Shown: positions 40,861 to 50,688, counted from the stretch's first letter. The stretch is DNA of 64,000 nucleotides from Rhodococcus triatomae (GCF_014217785.1 NZ_CP048814.1:4278001-4342000), one strand, 5' to 3'. The notes: a model not told the origin generated them from the sequence alone. Made by a program: numbers and translations.

Positions 40861-43153
40861 CAACCTGCGGGTCCCACACATGTCCCACTGGGGCATGTTC
40901 GAGGCGGAGGTGGCCGGCGGCGAGGTCGTCGCGGCGCACCCGTATCACGGTGACGCCGACCCCTCGCCGGTGCTGGGGAACATCGCAGGATCGACCGGCC
41001 GAGCGCGCGTCACCGGCCCGGTGGTGCGGCGCGGCTGGCTCGAGAACGGGCCCGGACCGAGCACCGCGCGGGGCAGCGACGAGTTCGTCGCGGTCGAGTG
41101 GGACGAGCTCACCGACCTCCTCGGCCGCGAACTGCGGCGCGTCGTCGACCGGCACGGCAACTCCGCGATCTACGGGGGCTCGTACGGGTGGGCGAGCGCG
41201 GGACGATTCCACCACGCGCAGAGTCAGGTCCATCGTTTCCTCAACACCCTCGGCGGATACACGCGCTCGGTGCACAGCTACTCGCTGGGCGCGACCGGGG
41301 TCATCATGCCGCGGGTGATCGGTACCCACTGGAAGCTGTTCGCGCGCTCCACTTCCTGGCCGGTGATCGCCGAGAACACCGATCTGCTGGTGTGTTTCGG
41401 GGGCATCCCGGTGAAGAACACCGGCATCAATCACGGTGGCACGAGCAACCACCCGACCCGCGGCGCGCTCGACGCGCTGCGACGTCGGGGCGGGCGCATC
41501 GTCTCGTTCAGCCCGCTCCGCGACGACGTGAGCGGCGAGCACCGCTGGATCGCGTCGGTGCCCGGCAGCGATGTGGCGGTCATGCTCGCCCTCGCGTACG
41601 TGTTGGCGACGGAGGGGCTGCACGATCGCGAGTTCCTCGACACCCACTGCACCGGGTACGAGGAGTTCGAGGCCTACCTCCTGGGCGCAGCCGACGGAGT
41701 CCCGAAAACCCCCGCGTGGGCGGAAGGACTCTCCGGCATCCCGGCAGGTGACCTGGAGGATCTGGCGCGGGAGATGGCGTCGCGCCGGACGATGGTCACC
41801 GTGACCTGGTCGCTGCAGCGCGTGCGCCACGGCGAGCAGGCACCGTGGGCCGGAATCACCCTGGCTGCGATGCTCGGCCAGATCGGGCTTCCCGGAGGCG
41901 GATTCGGCCACGGCTACGGATCGATGAACGAACCCGGCCTGGCGCCCGTGCCGTATCCGCTGCCGACCCTTCCCCAGGGCACCAACCCGGTCCCGGACTT
42001 CATCCCGGTCGCGGCGATCTCCGACATGCTGCTGAAGCCGGGGGAGCAGTTCGACTATGACGGCACGCGTCTGACCTACCCGGACATCCGGTTGGTGTAC
42101 TGGGCGGGCGGTAACCCCTTCCATCATCACCAGGACCTTCCTCGGCTGCGCCGTGCACTGGCGCGGCCGGAGACGATCGTCGTGCACGACCCGTACTGGA
42201 CCCCGATGGCCAGGCATGCGGACATCGTGGTGCCGTCGACCACCTCGCTCGAGCGCGACGACCTCAGCTGCACCCGCAACGATCCGCTGCTCGTGGCCAT
42301 GCACGCGGCGGTGCCCCGGCACGCGAACGCGCGCGACGACTACGACGTCTTCGCCGAGATCGCGTACAAGATCGGGGTGGGTCACCAGTTCACCGAGGGA
42401 CGTTCGTCGCGGCAGTGGCTCGAGCACCTCTACGGGCAGTGGCGCGAGTTCGTCCTCGCCGACGGAGGCGACGCGCCGGACTACGACGAGTTCCGTGCCC
42501 GCGGTTCCGTTCGGATGCGGACCGAGGACGACCTCGTCCTGTTCGAGGACTTCCGCGAGAACCCGGAACGGAATCCGCTGCGGACACCGAGCGGGAAGAT
42601 CGAGATCTACTCGAAGGACATCGCCGGATTCGGCTACGACGACTGTGGCCCGCACCCGCAGTGGTACGAGCCGCAGGAGTGGCTCGGCGGAGACCGTGCC
42701 GGAACCTATCCGCTGCACCTGATCGCCAACCAGCCGCGCACCCGGCTGCACAGTCAGCTCGATCACGGGGCCACCAGCCAGGATTCGAAGGTGCAGGGCC
42801 GCGAGCCGCTGCGGATGCATCCGGACGACGCGGCCGCGCGAGGTCTCACCGACGGGCAGGTGGTCCGCGTGTTCAACGATCGGGGCGCCTGCCTGGCCGG
42901 GCTGGTTCTCGACGACGGAGTGCGCCGTTCGGTGGTGCAGTTGTCCACCGGTGCCTGGTACGACCCGCTCGATCCGTCCGACCCCGATGCCCTGTGCGTG
43001 CACGGCAACCCGAACGTCCTCACGGCCGACGTGGGTAGCTCCTCGCTGTCCCAGGGGTGCACGGGTCAGCACGTGCTGGTCGAGATCGAGCCGTGGACCG
43101 GCGATCTTCCTCCGATCCGTGCCTATGACCCGCCGGTGATCCGCGCCCGCTGA
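40793..43153 (+). CDS. Biotin sulfoxide/DMSO-type molybdopterin oxidoreductase (BisC/TorA family)
   Basis: Protein of 786 residues from the first ATG, close to BisC (777). The bis-MGD signature GGSYGWASAGRFHHAQSQ leads to SYSLGATGVIMPRVIG, where a Ser is the expected molybdenum ligand as in the DMSO/TMAO/biotin-sulfoxide reductase group. No N-terminal Fe-S cysteines and no twin-arginine signal are present, so it is cytoplasmic. The N-terminus is a pentapeptide repeat (MAGSD)n of uncertain relevance; the true start may be any of five Mets. It probably reduces a small sulfoxide or N-oxide and complements the msrB gene further on. Confidence 0.9.
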   Translation: MAGSDMTGSDMAGSDMAGPGMTGNLRVPHMSHWGMFEAEVAGGEVVAAHPYHGDADPSPVLGNIAGSTGRARVTGPVVRRGWLENGPGPSTARGSDEFVAVEWDELTDLLGRELRRVVDRHGNSAIYGGSYGWASAGRFHHAQSQVHRFLNTLGGYTRSVHSYSLGATGVIMPRVIGTHWKLFARSTSWPVIAENTDLLVCFGGIPVKNTGINHGGTSNHPTRGALDALRRRGGRIVSFSPLRDDVSGEHRWIASVPGSDVAVMLALAYVLATEGLHDREFLDTHCTGYEEFEAYLLGAADGVPKTPAWAEGLSGIPAGDLEDLAREMASRRTMVTVTWSLQRVRHGEQAPWAGITLAAMLGQIGLPGGGFGHGYGSMNEPGLAPVPYPLPTLPQGTNPVPDFIPVAAISDMLLKPGEQFDYDGTRLTYPDIRLVYWAGGNPFHHHQDLPRLRRALARPETIVVHDPYWTPMARHADIVVPSTTSLERDDLSCTRNDPLLVAMHAAVPRHANARDDYDVFAEIAYKIGVGHQFTEGRSSRQWLEHLYGQWREFVLADGGDAPDYDEFRARGSVRMRTEDDLVLFEDFRENPERNPLRTPSGKIEIYSKDIAGFGYDDCGPHPQWYEPQEWLGGDRAGTYPLHLIANQPRTRLHSQLDHGATSQDSKVQGREPLRMHPDDAAARGLTDGQVVRVFNDRGACLAGLVLDDGVRRSVVQLSTGAWYDPLDPSDPDALCVHGNPNVLTADVGSSSLSQGCTGQHVLVEIEPWTGDLPPIRAYDPPVIRAR

Positions 43154-43252
43154 CCCACTCCTTCTTGTGTTTCACGTCACATCGTCATAGTCTCCCCTTC
43201 TGAGACGCGCATGTATCACATGTGCACGGACGGACACGGAGGTTCCACGGCG

Positions 43253-44620
43253 ATGAGGTGTGGGCGTGCGGTGCGATGGGCGGCCTCGCTCGCGCTGATC
43301 GTGGTGGCGTCGTCGGGAGTACCGGCGGTGGCCGGGCCGGTGGCGGACACGGCGGCGTGTGCGGTTCCGGGGGTGGGGGAGCAGTTCGACGGCCGGGACG
43401 CGGAGTCGGTGGGTATGGACGCCGCAGCCGTCGACGACGCACTGGCCCTGGGGGAGCGGTCCGGCGGGTATGCCGTCCAGATCTATCGACACGGGTGCCT
43501 GGTCGGTTCCCGCGGGTCCGCCGAGGACGCGCTGCTGCCGTTGTTCAGCGCCTCCAAGGGCGTCACCGCGCTCGCGGTGGGACGTGCGATCACGCTGGGG
43601 TACTTCGACGTCGACGATCGCCTGGGGCGGTTCTTCCCCGAGGCGGACGCGGAGCACGCCGCCCTCACGGTGCGGCAGGTGCTCACCCAGACGACCGGGC
43701 TGCGGTTCAGTTGGCCGGCGGACGTGGCCGGACTGGCCACCGATCAGGTGTCACAGAACCTGAACGCGCCGTTCGACTATGCGCCGGGATCCCGGTTCCA
43801 GTACGCACAGGCGGTGCTCACGTTGCTGCCCCGAGTCGTCGAGGTCACCACGGGCAGTGACTTCCAGGACTTCGTACACAGCGAACTCCTGAGTCCGCTG
43901 GGCGTGGAGCGGGACCGGTGGGTATGGCTCCGCGACCGGAGCGGGAACACCGCCGTCAACGGTGGCATGGCGATGCGGCCCTCCGACCTCGCGCGGATCG
44001 GCCAGTTGATGCTGAACGAGGGCAGCTGGGGAGACCGGAACCTGATCGACCCCGGCTACCTCCGGCAACTGCGGACACCGACGGAAGCGAACGGCGGCTA
44101 CGGGTTCCTCACGTGGCTCAATGCCGGAGACTCGTACCGCGGGGTGAACGTGCCCGATGCCCACCACTATCCGTATCCCGTGTTCGCGGGTTCACCGCGG
44201 GACATGTACGCGTTCTCGGGTGCCTTCGGGCAGTTCGTCGCGGTGGTGCCGAGCCGGGATCTGGTGATCGTCCGCATGGGCGTGCCGACCAGGATCGACC
44301 CGGGGAACCTCACCGGGGTGTTGACCGGCACCTCCAATCCGGACGTCAAGGAGTACTTCCGCCGAGTCGCTGCGGCCGTGGTGGATGTGCCCGGCGAGCC
44401 GTTCGTCGATCCCTACGGGATCGAGGATCCGCGGGTGCCGCTGGTCCGCGAACCCGGTGACCTGGCTCGCATCCTCGATGTGGAGAACGTCGCCGCGATC
44501 CTTCTCGGCGTCGGCCCGTACGAGTCGTCCCGGTGCAACGTGGTGTGGTGCGAGGGGCGGCCCGTCCAGGAGGAGGTCTTCGGCGCGGCGTTGTCAGCTC
44601 TCGACGGGCTCGAGCCGTAA
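43253..44620 (+). CDS. Secreted serine hydrolase (beta-lactamase/penicillin-binding class C fold)
   Basis: Protein of 455 residues. A typical Sec signal peptide (ALIVVASSGVPAVAG) precedes the mature part. The catalytic Ser-x-x-Lys is FSASKGV, the Tyr motif is YAQ (instead of YAN), and an FSGAFGQF segment near 320 replaces the KTG box. Two Cys pairs (ACAVPG, RHGC and RCNVVWC) suggest disulfides outside the membrane. ATG 43253 has GGAGG upstream; an earlier ATG at 43211 lacks one. Similar proteins are esterases or D,D-peptidases; the substrate is unknown. Its end overlaps msrB by 27 bases, convergently. Confidence 0.87.
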   Translation: MRCGRAVRWAASLALIVVASSGVPAVAGPVADTAACAVPGVGEQFDGRDAESVGMDAAAVDDALALGERSGGYAVQIYRHGCLVGSRGSAEDALLPLFSASKGVTALAVGRAITLGYFDVDDRLGRFFPEADAEHAALTVRQVLTQTTGLRFSWPADVAGLATDQVSQNLNAPFDYAPGSRFQYAQAVLTLLPRVVEVTTGSDFQDFVHSELLSPLGVERDRWVWLRDRSGNTAVNGGMAMRPSDLARIGQLMLNEGSWGDRNLIDPGYLRQLRTPTEANGGYGFLTWLNAGDSYRGVNVPDAHHYPYPVFAGSPRDMYAFSGAFGQFVAVVPSRDLVIVRMGVPTRIDPGNLTGVLTGTSNPDVKEYFRRVAAAVVDVPGEPFVDPYGIEDPRVPLVREPGDLARILDVENVAAILLGVGPYESSRCNVVWCEGRPVQEEVFGAALSALDGLEP

Positions 44621-45025
44621 CGACAGCGAATTGATGCAGTACCGCTGATCGGTGGGCGTCGGGTAGCCCTCGCCCTCGAAGACGTGACCGAGGTGGCTGT
44701 GGCACTTGCGGCACAGAACCTCCACCCGGCGCATACCGAGCGAATCGTCTTCCCTCAGGATCACCGCGTCCGTGTCCGCGGGATCGAAGAACGACGGCCA
44801 TCCGCAGTGGGACTCGAACTTCTCGGTGCTGCGGAACAGTTCGGCGCCACACGCCCGGCACGAGTACACGCCCTCGGTGGTGGTGTCGGTGTACTCCCCG
44901 GTGAACGGACGCTCCGTGCCCGCCTGCCGGAGCACGGCGTACTCCTGTGGTGACAGACGTGCCCGCCACTCCTCGTCGGACAAGGCGACTTCGGGCTCGC
45001 CCGGACCCTGCTGTGCGGAACTCAT
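44594..45025 (-). CDS. msrB: Peptide-methionine (R)-S-oxide reductase
   Basis: Repair enzyme of 143 residues reducing methionine-R-sulfoxide in proteins. Zinc-binding CRAC and CRKC pairs, HCGWPSFFDP, GHVFEGEG and the catalytic Cys in RYCINS are all present. It is adjacent to aftC as in M. tuberculosis (Rv2674-Rv2673), but here both are on the minus strand. Confidence 0.96.
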   Translation of the reverse strand: MSSAQQGPGEPEVALSDEEWRARLSPQEYAVLRQAGTERPFTGEYTDTTTEGVYSCRACGAELFRSTEKFESHCGWPSFFDPADTDAVILREDDSLGMRRVEVLCRKCHSHLGHVFEGEGYPTPTDQRYCINSLSLRLEPVES

Positions 45026-45050
45026 GGCTCCACGCTAATACGTGGTGGCG

Positions 45051-46430
45051 TCAGCGTCCGGCAGGTGCGGTAGTCGCCTCCGGCTCGGGGGCATCGGGGG
45101 CACGGTCGCGGCGCGCCGGCGCGTCCTCGCGGAGGAACGGTGGATCGATACCCTCGTCCAGGCGTCCGTCGCGCCGCGCCGCGAGATAGCGGTACAGCAG
45201 CACCGCGAACACGACGAGGAGCAGCAGACTCCAGCCGAGCGTGGTGCGCATGTACTCTGCGGCCCGGCCCGACGTGAGGAAGCGGCTCGACAGCCAGCTG
45301 TCGTAGCTCATGAACCCGTACACCGCGAGCCATGCCGGCCAGTTCCGCATCACCGAGTTCCGCAGGACGACCGTCATCAGCAGCGGGAACAGCATCATCG
45401 AGTAGTACCCCTGGCCGAGCGACCCGAGCAGGAACGACGCCGTCAACAGCACGCCGGTGGTGGTGGCGACGTAGAACAGCTCGTCCTTGCGGTAGTAGCG
45501 CCACAGTAGCCACAGCGACGCGACGACGATGGCCAGGAAGCCGAGACGCATGCCCCAGATGAGCGCGGTGGGCAGCCCGTAGTACATCCCGTTGCCGACG
45601 ATCGCGCTGTTGAAGTAGTCCCGCGACTCGCTCAGGTACGGGACCGTGCGGCGTACGAAGTCCATCGGGTCGACCGACAGCGGCCAGGCGACCGCGGTGA
45701 GAACCAGAGGGATGCCCGCGGCAGTGACGAACACCTTCCACTGGCCCCGTACCAGCGGTAACAGCAGCAGTGGGGCGAGGATCGGTTTCACCGCGAACGT
45801 GAGGCCTATCGCCGCGCCCGCCCAGAGGTCCTTGCGTTTCATCAACAGCGTGAGGAACACCATCTCGCCGAGGAACACCAGACCGTTGATGTTGGTGAAG
45901 ATGAGAGTGTTCGTGACCGTCTCGGAACTGAACGTCGCCAGCAGCAGGATCGGCGCCGCGATCGACGTGATCGCCAGGTCGAACAGGCGCAGCAGCAGGT
46001 ACAGGGCGATGAGGATGGCGATCGCGTTGGCCAGGATGAACAGCCAGCGGGACCGCTCCGGGTCCAGGATTGCGATGGGAGCGATCAGGAGGGTGCCCGA
46101 CGGTGGGTACAGATAGTGCGGGTCCACCGAACCGAAGTCCGCGGTGTACACCGGCCGGCGATTGAGGAAGGCCAGCGCCGCGTCGTAGACCGGGCGGAAG
46201 TCGTCGGTGATGTAGTGACCGTTGACCGCCTTGATGACCACGCGGTTGAGCGCGGTGAGGATAGCGATCGGCCACAACACGAAGTTGACCACTTCGCTGG
46301 TGGTTCGCGCCGTGCGCGGTTCGAGACGTCGAAGGAACACTACGGCACGGTACACCGGCGCGGACCGGACCGCGGTGACCTGCCCCTGCTTGTTCGCGTG
46401 CCGGTCACCTCCGGGTATGCGCGCGGTCAC
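45051..46430 (-). CDS. aftC: Alpha-(1->3)-arabinofuranosyltransferase AftC-like (GT87)
   Basis: Polytopic membrane protein of 459 residues with about ten to eleven hydrophobic segments. It closely resembles AftC (Rv2673): NGHYITDDFRPVYDAALAF with the catalytic-type Asp pair, VDPHYLYPPSGTLL, TNTLIFTNING, DYFNSAIVGNGMYYGLP and LAQGYYSMMLFP-type LGQGYYSMMLFPLLMTVV. It adds 3-linked branch arabinose in arabinogalactan/LAM using decaprenyl-phosphoarabinose. GTG 46430 overlaps the stop of the esterase gene. Its presence implies a mycolyl-arabinogalactan cell wall. Confidence 0.9.
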   Translation of the reverse strand: MTARIPGGDRHANKQGQVTAVRSAPVYRAVVFLRRLEPRTARTTSEVVNFVLWPIAILTALNRVVIKAVNGHYITDDFRPVYDAALAFLNRRPVYTADFGSVDPHYLYPPSGTLLIAPIAILDPERSRWLFILANAIAILIALYLLLRLFDLAITSIAAPILLLATFSSETVTNTLIFTNINGLVFLGEMVFLTLLMKRKDLWAGAAIGLTFAVKPILAPLLLLPLVRGQWKVFVTAAGIPLVLTAVAWPLSVDPMDFVRRTVPYLSESRDYFNSAIVGNGMYYGLPTALIWGMRLGFLAIVVASLWLLWRYYRKDELFYVATTTGVLLTASFLLGSLGQGYYSMMLFPLLMTVVLRNSVMRNWPAWLAVYGFMSYDSWLSSRFLTSGRAAEYMRTTLGWSLLLLVVFAVLLYRYLAARRDGRLDEGIDPPFLREDAPARRDRAPDAPEPEATTAPAGR

Positions 46431-47953
46431 GCCGGACAGGCGCTGCCGCCCGGCGGGAGCGTGCCGTCCGCGGCATAGGTGACGACGGCACGCTGGGCAC
46501 ATTCGGACTGGATCGCCGGATGGCCGCTGCCGTGCCACGTCATCGTCGAGTGCGGGGCGCCCGCGTTGCCGACGGCCCCGGTGACGGCCGGAAGGCCCTC
46601 GCCACCGGCCACCGGATCCCCGGTACCGACCAGGAAGAGCACGGGAACGTCCAGTTCCGCGGGCATGGCGGGCGGCGGCGTGGCCGGCCATGCCGTGCAG
46701 GAGACGAGTTCGAGCGCGGCCTCGGGACCGAACACGGGATAGCGCTCGGCCCACTCGGCCTGGAACTCGCGCACCCGATCGCCGGACGGTAGCTGTTGGG
46801 CATCGGTGCAGCGCGCCACGAACCGGCCGTCCCCGTCGGCCCCCGCGGCGTTCGCGAGGGCACCGATCGGTGTCGGGTCGCCGGCGAGGGCCGCCGAGGC
46901 AGCGTCGGCGAGTCCGCGGACCCGCGCGGCGCGATCGCCGGCTCCGCCCGCGAGAGTGCCGGTGAGGGCGGTCAGCACCGCGTTGGACGACGTCGCCGGA
47001 ATCCGTCCCTCCCTGGCGCGGACGACCAGGTCGGTCAGCGCGGCTCGTGGGTCGGGTCCGAGGGAGCAGGCCAGCGCCACGCATTGCGCGGCGAACGCGT
47101 CCAGTGCCGCCTCGGCGCCGCGGACGCGATGCTCCGCCGCGGTCCCGGCGTCGACGGCGACGGCCTCGGGCGAGTCGAGCACGAGCCGGCCGATGTTCGA
47201 GGGGTACTTCGCCGCGAAGGCCAGCGCGACCGAGGCCCCGTTCCCGGAGCCGATCAGTCCGAGGGTGTCCACGCCCCACAGCAGGCGCAAGGCCTCGATG
47301 TCGTCCGCGGCATGGGCGGTGTCGAACGTCAGTTCCTGAGGCTGGAGATAGTCGGTGCACGCCACCGTCGCCTCGATCGAGATCGCGGACAGGCGCTCGA
47401 CGCGGTCGTTGCTGCCGATCGTGAACTGCCCCAGATCGGCGAGGTCGTGCCGATCCTGGACCGGCAGGCAGTCGATCTCGGTGGACGAGCCGGTGCCGCG
47501 GCGATCGACCGCGACGATCGGATGCGCGGCCAGGAGCGGTCCGAGACCGCCCGCGGCCAGTTCGCCGATCAGCTCCGTCGACGGCCGGTCGGAGCCCGAG
47601 GTGAACACCAGGGGCGCGGCGTCCTCTGGGGTGTTCGCCGCGCGCGCCCGCAATGCGCCCATCGTGAACGATCCGGGCAGGGCACCACCGGGGTCGATCT
47701 GTGCTTCGTACTGGGCGCACTCGAGCGTCACGCCCTGCGGCGCGGGCAGCTGCGCGTCGCACGGTCCCCAGGCGAGATCCTGCTCCGGAACGCCCAGCGG
47801 TGCAGGCGTGTCCACGGCGGGATCGTCGACGGATTCCTCCGGTGCCACCGGGCCGGGTTCCCGTTCGACCGCGACGTGCGGGCGCACCGACGGGCCGGCC
47901 CCACACGCACAGCACACCGCCAGGACGATCGCCAGCAACACCGGTCTGCGCAT
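46427..47953 (-). CDS. Exported alpha/beta-hydrolase lipoprotein (Rv2672-like, TAP family)
   Basis: Secreted hydrolase of 508 residues. The signal ends in a Cys-rich lipobox region (LAVCCAC), so it is probably lipid-anchored. The catalytic domain has VAVDRRGTGSST, the nucleophile elbow LIGSGNGASVALAFA (Ser replaced context G-S-G-N-G) and a C-terminal TAP-like region with VLFLVGTGDPV (Asp) and WHGSGHPA (His). The elbow reads GSGNG rather than GxSxG, so the active Ser assignment is uncertain. It matches Rv2672 in size and position next to aftC. Confidence 0.85.
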   Translation of the reverse strand: MRRPVLLAIVLAVCCACGAGPSVRPHVAVEREPGPVAPEESVDDPAVDTPAPLGVPEQDLAWGPCDAQLPAPQGVTLECAQYEAQIDPGGALPGSFTMGALRARAANTPEDAAPLVFTSGSDRPSTELIGELAAGGLGPLLAAHPIVAVDRRGTGSSTEIDCLPVQDRHDLADLGQFTIGSNDRVERLSAISIEATVACTDYLQPQELTFDTAHAADDIEALRLLWGVDTLGLIGSGNGASVALAFAAKYPSNIGRLVLDSPEAVAVDAGTAAEHRVRGAEAALDAFAAQCVALACSLGPDPRAALTDLVVRAREGRIPATSSNAVLTALTGTLAGGAGDRAARVRGLADAASAALAGDPTPIGALANAAGADGDGRFVARCTDAQQLPSGDRVREFQAEWAERYPVFGPEAALELVSCTAWPATPPPAMPAELDVPVLFLVGTGDPVAGGEGLPAVTGAVGNAGAPHSTMTWHGSGHPAIQSECAQRAVVTYAADGTLPPGGSACPA

Positions 47954-47976
47954 GCAGCACAGCCTGCCAGGTTCGA

Positions 47977-48789
47977 TCACCCCGCAGCCACACGCACCCA
48001 TCGGGTGAGGATCGTGCCGTCCGTGTCCGCCAGGACGTGCGCGGGAGCCATCGAGATCCGGGCGGTGTGGTCCGAGACGGCCAGCCGCGCGGCCCCGCCA
48101 CCGACCAGCAGTGGCGAGGTGGTCAGGCACAATTCGTCCACCACGTCGTCGGCGATGAGCTGGCCGACGAGACCGGGGCCACCCTCACACAGCACCCGGG
48201 TGAACCCGCGCTCGGCGAGGAAGTCGACGAGCCCGGCGCTGGTGACCGTGCGCTCCCCGGCGACGACGACGTCCGCGCCTGCCTCGGTCAGCCGGCGGAC
48301 CCGGACGGGGTCGGCATCGTCGCTCGTGACGACGATCGGCGGGACGGCCGTATCGGTGAACAGCCTCGAGTCCGGATCGATCATCGCCCGGGCGGAGACG
48401 ACGGCGACCGGCGGGACCGGCGCCAGGCCGCCGGTGACGCGACGGTCGCGCGCCGCCGCGCTCGTACGGACGCCGCCGTAGTTCTCCGCGCGGGCGGTGC
48501 CCGCTCCGACCACGACCACGTCGGCGAGCTGCCGCAGGAGCCCGAAGACGCTCTTGTCCGCGGGGGTGCCCAGCCCGCCGCTGGAACCGTCGACCGCGAT
48601 CGCCCCGTCGATGCTCGCCACGAAGTTGATCCGCAGCCAGGGGCGGGTGACGTCGGGGTAGGCGTACAGCCTGGTCAGCTCGTCGCGGGTGAGTTCTCCT
48701 CGGCCGTACTCGGTGGCATTCCCGGAGGTCGCCGGGGACGCGGGTGTGAGGTGGGTCGCATTATCCAGCAGGTACACAGAGAAGATCAC
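47977..48789 (-). CDS. RibD C-terminal-type pyrimidine reductase (Rv2671-like)
   Basis: Protein of about 270 residues consisting only of the RibD reductase/DHFR-like domain, without the deaminase half. Motifs: RINFVASIDGAIAVDGSSGGL, LLRQLADVVVVGAGTARAENYGG, and a C-terminal VLCEGGPGLVGQLIADDVVDELCL, which binds NADPH. The M. tuberculosis counterpart Rv2671 has been linked to antifolate resistance. The start is not certain: GTG 48789 or GTG 48777 both fit; the true N-terminus is likely near TEYGRGELTRDEL. Divergent from zapE. Confidence 0.85.
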   Translation of the reverse strand: MIFSVYLLDNATHLTPASPATSGNATEYGRGELTRDELTRLYAYPDVTRPWLRINFVASIDGAIAVDGSSGGLGTPADKSVFGLLRQLADVVVVGAGTARAENYGGVRTSAAARDRRVTGGLAPVPPVAVVSARAMIDPDSRLFTDTAVPPIVVTSDDADPVRVRRLTEAGADVVVAGERTVTSAGLVDFLAERGFTRVLCEGGPGLVGQLIADDVVDELCLTTSPLLVGGGAARLAVSDHTARISMAPAHVLADTDGTILTRWVRVAAG

Positions 48790-48811
48790 AGCACGTGGAT
48801 ACTCTGTTTGT

Positions 48812-49828
48812 ATGCATTCACGCCTCGTCGATCGCACTCCTGTGGTACCGGCGGATCAGCTGACAGCTCAGATGGTGCCCCCGGCCATGTTCGACGAGGT
48901 GAGTTTCGCGTCGTACATCCCCGACCCGAACGAGCCCAGTCAGGCGGTGGCGGTCGCGAAGGCCGAGGAGTTCGCGCAGAAGGTCGCCAAGATCCGCGGC
49001 GGCGGCCGCCGCGGGCTGTTCGGCAAGAAGGCTCCCGCCACCGGTGCGGGCCTCTACCTGGACGGCGGCTTCGGTGTCGGCAAGACGCACCTGCTCGCGT
49101 CGATCTACCACAGCTCCCCGTCGCCGAAGGCGTTCGGGACGTTCGTCGAGCTCACCCATGTCGTCGGCGCACTCGGCTTCAATCAGGCGGTCGAACAGCT
49201 GTCGAACCACTCGGTGCTCTGTATCGACGAGTTCGAGCTCGACGATCCGGGCGACACGATGCTGGTCTCGCGACTGCTGGCCGAACTCTCGCAGCGTGGC
49301 GTGTCCATCGTCGCCACGTCCAACACGCTTCCCGGACAGCTCGGTGAGGGGCGTTTCGCGGCGCAGGACTTCCTCCGCGAGATCAAGAAGCTGGGATCGA
49401 TCTTCGAGACGCTGCGGGTGGACGGCCCGGACTACCGGCACCGCGACCTCCCGCCCGCGCCGGACCCGATCCCGTCGGACGAACTGCACGAGCTCGCGGA
49501 CACCGTGGACGGTGCCACGCTGGACAGCTTCGACGAGCTGTGCCGCCACCTCGGCACCCTGCATCCCTCGCGCTACAAGAAGCTCGTCGAGGGCGTCACC
49601 GCCGTCTACCTGGACGGCGTGCACGCGGCGCCGGATCAGTCGGTCGCCCTGCGGCTGGTGGTCCTCGCGGACCGCCTGTACGACGAGAGCATCCCCGTCA
49701 CGGTCTCCGGCGCGAAGCTCGACGAGATCTTCACCCCGGAGATGCTGGCCGGCGGCTACAAGAAGAAGTACCTGCGCGCCACGTCGCGTCTGCTCGCGCT
49801 GTCCCGCTTCGAGGTCACCGCGAGCTGA
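48812..49828 (+). CDS. zapE: ZapE/AFG1-like AAA ATPase
   Basis: AFG1-family ATPase of 338 residues. Walker A GGFGVGKTHLL and Walker B LCIDEFELDD are followed by the sensor-type LVSRLLAELSQRGVSIVATSNT. In E. coli ZapE associates with the division ring under stress. The gene corresponds to Rv2670c. ATG 48812 lies close to an upstream TACTCT hexamer, suggesting a very short leader; the promoter region is shared with the divergent RibD-like gene. Confidence 0.92.
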   Translation: MHSRLVDRTPVVPADQLTAQMVPPAMFDEVSFASYIPDPNEPSQAVAVAKAEEFAQKVAKIRGGGRRGLFGKKAPATGAGLYLDGGFGVGKTHLLASIYHSSPSPKAFGTFVELTHVVGALGFNQAVEQLSNHSVLCIDEFELDDPGDTMLVSRLLAELSQRGVSIVATSNTLPGQLGEGRFAAQDFLREIKKLGSIFETLRVDGPDYRHRDLPPAPDPIPSDELHELADTVDGATLDSFDELCRHLGTLHPSRYKKLVEGVTAVYLDGVHAAPDQSVALRLVVLADRLYDESIPVTVSGAKLDEIFTPEMLAGGYKKKYLRATSRLLALSRFEVTAS

Positions 49829-49861
49829 CCCTGCCCGGTGGGGCGAGCCTCGCCGGTGGGA

Positions 49862-50398
49862 TCAGGCCTCGACCGGACGCTCCATCACGAAGTCGTCGTG
49901 GCGCTGCGTGCCGACGACGAAGCTCTTCGTCCCGACCTGCGCGAAGCCGTGCTTGATGTAGAAACGTTGGGCCCGAACGTTCTTCTGGTTCACGCCGAGC
50001 CAGATCCCGGCACGTCCGGCCGCCCGCGCACGTTCGACGATGGCGTCCATCAGTGCAGCGGCCACCCCGGAGCCGTGGTGCCCGGGGACGACGTACAGCT
50101 TGCTGATCTCGGTGGTGGGCCGCAGGGTGACGACCTCGGCCACGTCCGGATCGGTGGGCTCGCCGTCGACGAGCATCGCGTAGCCGACGATCGCACCGTT
50201 CTCGGTGACCTTGAGGACCGTGCGATTCGGGTCGGTGAGATATTCCGAGAAGCGCTCCGCGGAGAGCATCTCGTCGATGAATGCGGCGATGTCGTCCTGC
50301 GATGCCTCCGGTGGGCACGCGAGAGGAAACGTCGCGGCGGCGACGTCGGCGATCGTCTCGGAATCCCAGATCCCCGCGGCGTCGATCTGGACAGTCAC
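49862..50398 (-). CDS. GNAT-family N-acetyltransferase
   Basis: Acetyltransferase of 178 residues (compare Rv2669). Strand/helix pattern ends in the acetyl-CoA loop: ISKLYVVPGHHGSGVAAALMDAIVERARA (Q/RxxGxG/A type as HHGSGVA) and WLGVNQKNVRAQRFYIKHGFAQVG. The substrate is unknown. It is convergent with zapE with a 33-base gap. Confidence 0.9.
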   Translation of the reverse strand: MTVQIDAAGIWDSETIADVAAATFPLACPPEASQDDIAAFIDEMLSAERFSEYLTDPNRTVLKVTENGAIVGYAMLVDGEPTDPDVAEVVTLRPTTEISKLYVVPGHHGSGVAAALMDAIVERARAAGRAGIWLGVNQKNVRAQRFYIKHGFAQVGTKSFVVGTQRHDDFVMERPVEA

Positions 50399-50538
50399 GG
50401 CCTCACCGTTCTTTCGCGTCCCGTGTGTGTTCCGGTCGTCTCGAAGGATAGGCCACGGGAGCGGTGGCGACGGGGATGCCGCCTTCGGGGAGCTCGCCGA
50501 CCCGTCGTGGGTCGTGGGACGGCTCGTGGGGATGGGAA

Positions 50539-50574
50539 AGCCCCAGCCGAGGATGGGGGGTCACGGCTGGGGCT
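50539..50574. repeat. Inverted repeat upstream of the LeuA-like gene
   Basis: Perfect 11-bp arms AGCCCCAGCCG and CGGCTGGGGCT with a 14-base loop. No T-run follows on either strand, so a terminator role is uncertain. It lies between the divergent GNAT start and the leader promoter. Confidence 0.55.
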
Positions 50575-50650
50575 CCGACGCCATCCGGGGAGCGGATGAC
50601 TGCCACGAACAATACATGAGGAAAACCTCATATTCGAATCGGGTTCGAGT

Positions 50651-50679
50651 TTGCCGCCGCGGGTGCTCGGCGCTAGAGT
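50651..50679 (+). promoter_or_regulatory. Promoter for the leader peptide and LeuA-like gene
   Basis: TTGCCG (50651-50656) and TAGAGT (50674-50679) spaced by 17 bases. Transcription would start about at 50686, only a few bases before the leader ATG at 50689, so the leader is probably translated from a leaderless message. Confidence 0.65.
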
Positions 50680-50688
50680 GGCGGAATC

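Noticed and set aside
45051..48101. One very long minus-strand frame covering aftC and upstream
   Set aside because: Only the last 459 codons look like protein of a known family; the upstream part is a shadow of the esterase and RibD-like genes.
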